Part shown: positions 62,431 through 64,000 of the stretch, piece after piece
Layout: each line of letters begins with the position of its first letter
Numbering within the stretch: position 1 is the first letter of the stretch
Source of the DNA: CAVXTT01 sp963764685
Lineage (GTDB): Bacteria; Bacteroidota; Ignavibacteria; Ignavibacteriales; Ignavibacteriaceae
Assembly (NCBI GenBank): GCA_963764685.1
Contig: CAVXTT010000030.1
Span: forward strand, 47,906 to 111,905
Reading direction: 5' to 3'
DNA: 64,000 bases
Position numbers and translations under genes: made by a program
The notes under the pieces: generated by a model
What the model was told of the DNA's origin: nothing
Seen by the model: only the letters and a program-made list of their open reading frames with translations
Databases searched by the model: none

Positions 62431-63372
62431 CGGTAGGCGGCGTCGACAAAGGCCATGTTCTCCACGGCGTCAGCGGTGCTCGATGGGCAGCGGAGCGCCG
62501 TGGAGCACGTGGGCGGCGAATGACTCCAGCTGGTAGGTGTACGACGTCCTGGTGCCGTGGTGTTCCACCCGCGTGCCTGCGGGTGTCCGTATGGTCAGCC
62601 GGTCGTCCTCGTTCGGCTTGATGAAGTTGTGCACCAACAGGTCGCCCTTGGTGCCGACGATGCGCAGAGTGAACGAGTAGTGGGAGGCGGTCATCGTGTT
62701 GGCGCTCAGCCCCGTTGCGCCGCCGGGGAAGCCGAGCTCCACATCGCACCATGCGTCGACCCTGGACGTGCGTTCTCCTGCGTGCGCGCGGATGATCGAC
62801 GGGTGGCCGAGCATCCGCAACGCGTGCAGGCCGTAGCAGCCGACGTCCATCAGCCCGCCGCCGGCGATCTCGACGCCAGCGCGGGTCGCCGTCGTCCGGC
62901 GCCGGCATCACCATGTGGATCTCGACGTGGCGCAGCTCGCCGATCGGCCGACCGTAGCAGCTCGTGCAGGCGGCGCGTGCAGCGGGTGGTAGGGGTAGTG
63001 GAACCCCTCCATCAGCGTCACCCTGCGGGCCGCGGCCTCGGCGACGCGCTGGGCCTCGTCCGCGTTGCTCGCCGACGGCTTCTCGGTGAGGACGTGCCTG
63101 CCCGCCTCGACGGCGGCGCGGTTCCACGGCCCGTGCAGCGCGTTCGCCAGCGGGTTGTAGACGACCTCGACCTCGGGATCGGCGACCAGCTCGGCGTACG
63201 ACCCGACGACGCGCTCGACGCCGTGCCGCGACGCGAACGCCTCGGCGCGGGTCCGGTCGCGCGCGGCGACCGCGACCAGCCGGGCACCCGTGGTCTGCGC
63301 GGGCCCGATGGCGAGAGCTCGGTGATCCGGGCGGCGCCGAGGATGCCGATCCGCAGTGGTTCCGTACCGCAT
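62431..63372 (-). CDS. Gfo/Idh/MocA oxidoreductase, high-GC, truncated and frameshifted
   Basis: Start near 63372, or in the frame RIGILGAARITE just inside it. After a slip near 63320: LVAVAARDRTRAEAFASRHG, VYNPLANALHGPWNRAAVEAG, HVLTEKPSASNADEA, and EGFHYPYHPLH, all typical of the Gfo/Idh N-terminal NAD(P) domain. The C-terminal part (MDVGCYGLHALRMLG, TIRTPAGTRVEHHG, QLESFAAHVLHG) runs in another frame from 62850. The last visible piece, DAVENMAFVDAAYR, stops at the breakpoint a few residues short of a normal end. Codon use (G/C at almost every third position) is unlike the rest of the window and fits Actinobacteria. Substrate unknown. Confidence 0.82.
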
Positions 63373-64000
63373 ACGCCGGCCTTGGCGAACAGCCCGCGCA
63401 GGTACTCCACGCTCGTCCGGACGTCGCGACCGGGCCCTCGCCCGACGGGTCGGTCTGCAGGATCGTGTCCTGCTCCAGGACGTACCAGCCGTCGTAGCCG
63501 TTGCCCCTCCAGGTAGCCCACGATCGCCGCGACGTCGACGTCACCCGACCCCAGCGGCCGGTACATGCCCTCGCGCACGGCCTCGGTGTAGGTCAGCTCG
63601 CCGCCCTGCACGCGCCGGGCGAAGCGGTTGTCGACGTCCTTCATGTGGGTGTGCGCGATCCGGTCGGGCACCTGCCGGGTCAGCTCCGCCGGGTCCGTGC
63701 CGCCGATCAGCAGGTGCCCGGTGTCGAGGCACAGCGCGATGCCGGACCCGTCGAGCACACGTTCCACGTCGTCGGGGTTCTCGACCATGGTGCCGACGTG
63801 CGGGTGCAGCACGGCCGTGATCCCGCGCTCCGCGGCGCGCGCGGCGAGCCGGTCCAGGTTGCCCAGCAGCGTCGCCCAGCCCTCGTCGTCCAGGGTCGGG
63901 CGTGAGTCGTAGCCGGTCAGGCCGCTGTCGGCGGACAGCACGAGCACATCCGCCCCGGTCGCCAACAACGCGGCGAGAGGTGCGCCGATTCAATGCGTCG
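63373..64000 (-). CDS. TIM-barrel sugar-phosphate isomerase/epimerase, high-GC, partial
   Basis: Open at the window edge. AVLHPHVGTMVENPDDV, CLDTGHLLIGG, DRIAHTHMKDVD, and GSGDVDVAAIVGYLEG are the motifs of the IolE/xylose isomerase-like TIM-barrel family, which bind a metal through Glu, Asp and His. Two slips near 63490 and 63435 are needed to read GYDGWYVLEQD and then RTSVEYLRGLFAKAG. It precedes the Gfo/Idh gene in the same direction, a common pairing in inositol or sugar catabolism operons of Actinobacteria. Confidence 0.78.

Noticed and set aside
62557..63912. Long plus-strand open frames in the high-GC tail
   Set aside because: High G/C at third positions makes long antisense frames; the minus strand carries recognisable enzyme motifs.
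62431..64000. Recent horizontal transfer from an actinobacterium
   Set aside because: Not preferred: two genes are cut at the same base with no mobile-element traces and the foreign DNA runs to the window edge, which fits an assembly chimera better. Not disproved.

Overview
The window reads as one contig from an uncultured Ignavibacteria-type bacterium (Bacteroidota/Chlorobiota lineage), plus a foreign-looking tail. The assignment rests on type IX secretion (T9SS) C-terminal sorting domains of the NYPNPFNP...SGVYF...KMILMK type, the gene order yicC-gmk-rpoZ-coaBC, a complete rRNA operon and many SLBB, VCBS and multiheme-cytochrome proteins. Most of the window is AT-rich. The last ~1.57 kb (62431-64000) is very GC-rich and encodes actinobacterial-looking sugar-metabolism genes. 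The switch falls inside two truncated genes, so it is most likely a chimeric assembly join.

Layout. 1-2.6 kb: two tandem Omp85/BamA-TamA-like outer-membrane proteins. 3.1-8.3 kb: surface proteins (seven-repeat VCBS/FG-GAP protein, a catalytically degenerate gingipain-like C25 protein, a small T9SS cargo) and a YdeI-like protein. 8.6-12.3 kb: operon yicC, gmk, rpoZ, coaBC, family 4 uracil-DNA glycosylase. 12.3-13.8 kb: a broken T9SS-cargo gene. 14.1-18.8 kb: dnaB, a DUF1460 amidase-like protein, repeats, nfo and a sugar-nucleotide reductase. 19.8-23 kb: an outer-membrane protein, rfbB and an SLBB export protein. 23.7-29.1 kb: rRNA operon 16S-tRNA-Ile-tRNA-Ala-23S-5S with promoter, boxA-like sites and processing stems. 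29.2-31.1 kb: ychF and a zinc-ribbon membrane protein. 31.1-39.5 kb: minus-strand polysaccharide/housekeeping operon (phosphoglycosyl transferase, dolichol-phosphate-mannose-synthase-like protein, a glycosyltransferase fused to a degenerate phosphoglycosyl transferase, accA, thioesterase, nadC, flippase, dut). 40.3-46.5 kb: plus-strand cluster of four multiheme cytochromes (34 heme motifs) and one outer-membrane barrel, with a T9SS sorting domain on the first cytochrome. This is a candidate extracellular electron-transfer conduit and the most interesting system here. 46.5-58.7 kb: minus-strand O-antigen/exopolysaccharide locus (Wzz, ligase/polymerase, flippase, two FkbM methyltransferases, five GT2 enzymes, one B12-radical SAM protein). 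59.4-62.4 kb: small proteins, a candidate structured small RNA with its own promoter and terminator, dprA and the 3' part of rarA. 62.4-64 kb: the high-GC tail.

At least fifteen clean one-base frameshifts interrupt otherwise well-conserved genes (yicC, gmk, accA, dprA, rarA, wzz-like and others), in the tail as well. This pattern points to uncorrected indel errors in the consensus rather than real pseudogenes, so I annotate these as single genes spanning the break. Intergenic DNA is rich in repeats: terminal-inverted-repeat elements, a 111-bp exact repeat, hairpins, 11-bp phased arrays and a ~185-bp dispersed repeat present in opposite orientations 37 kb apart.
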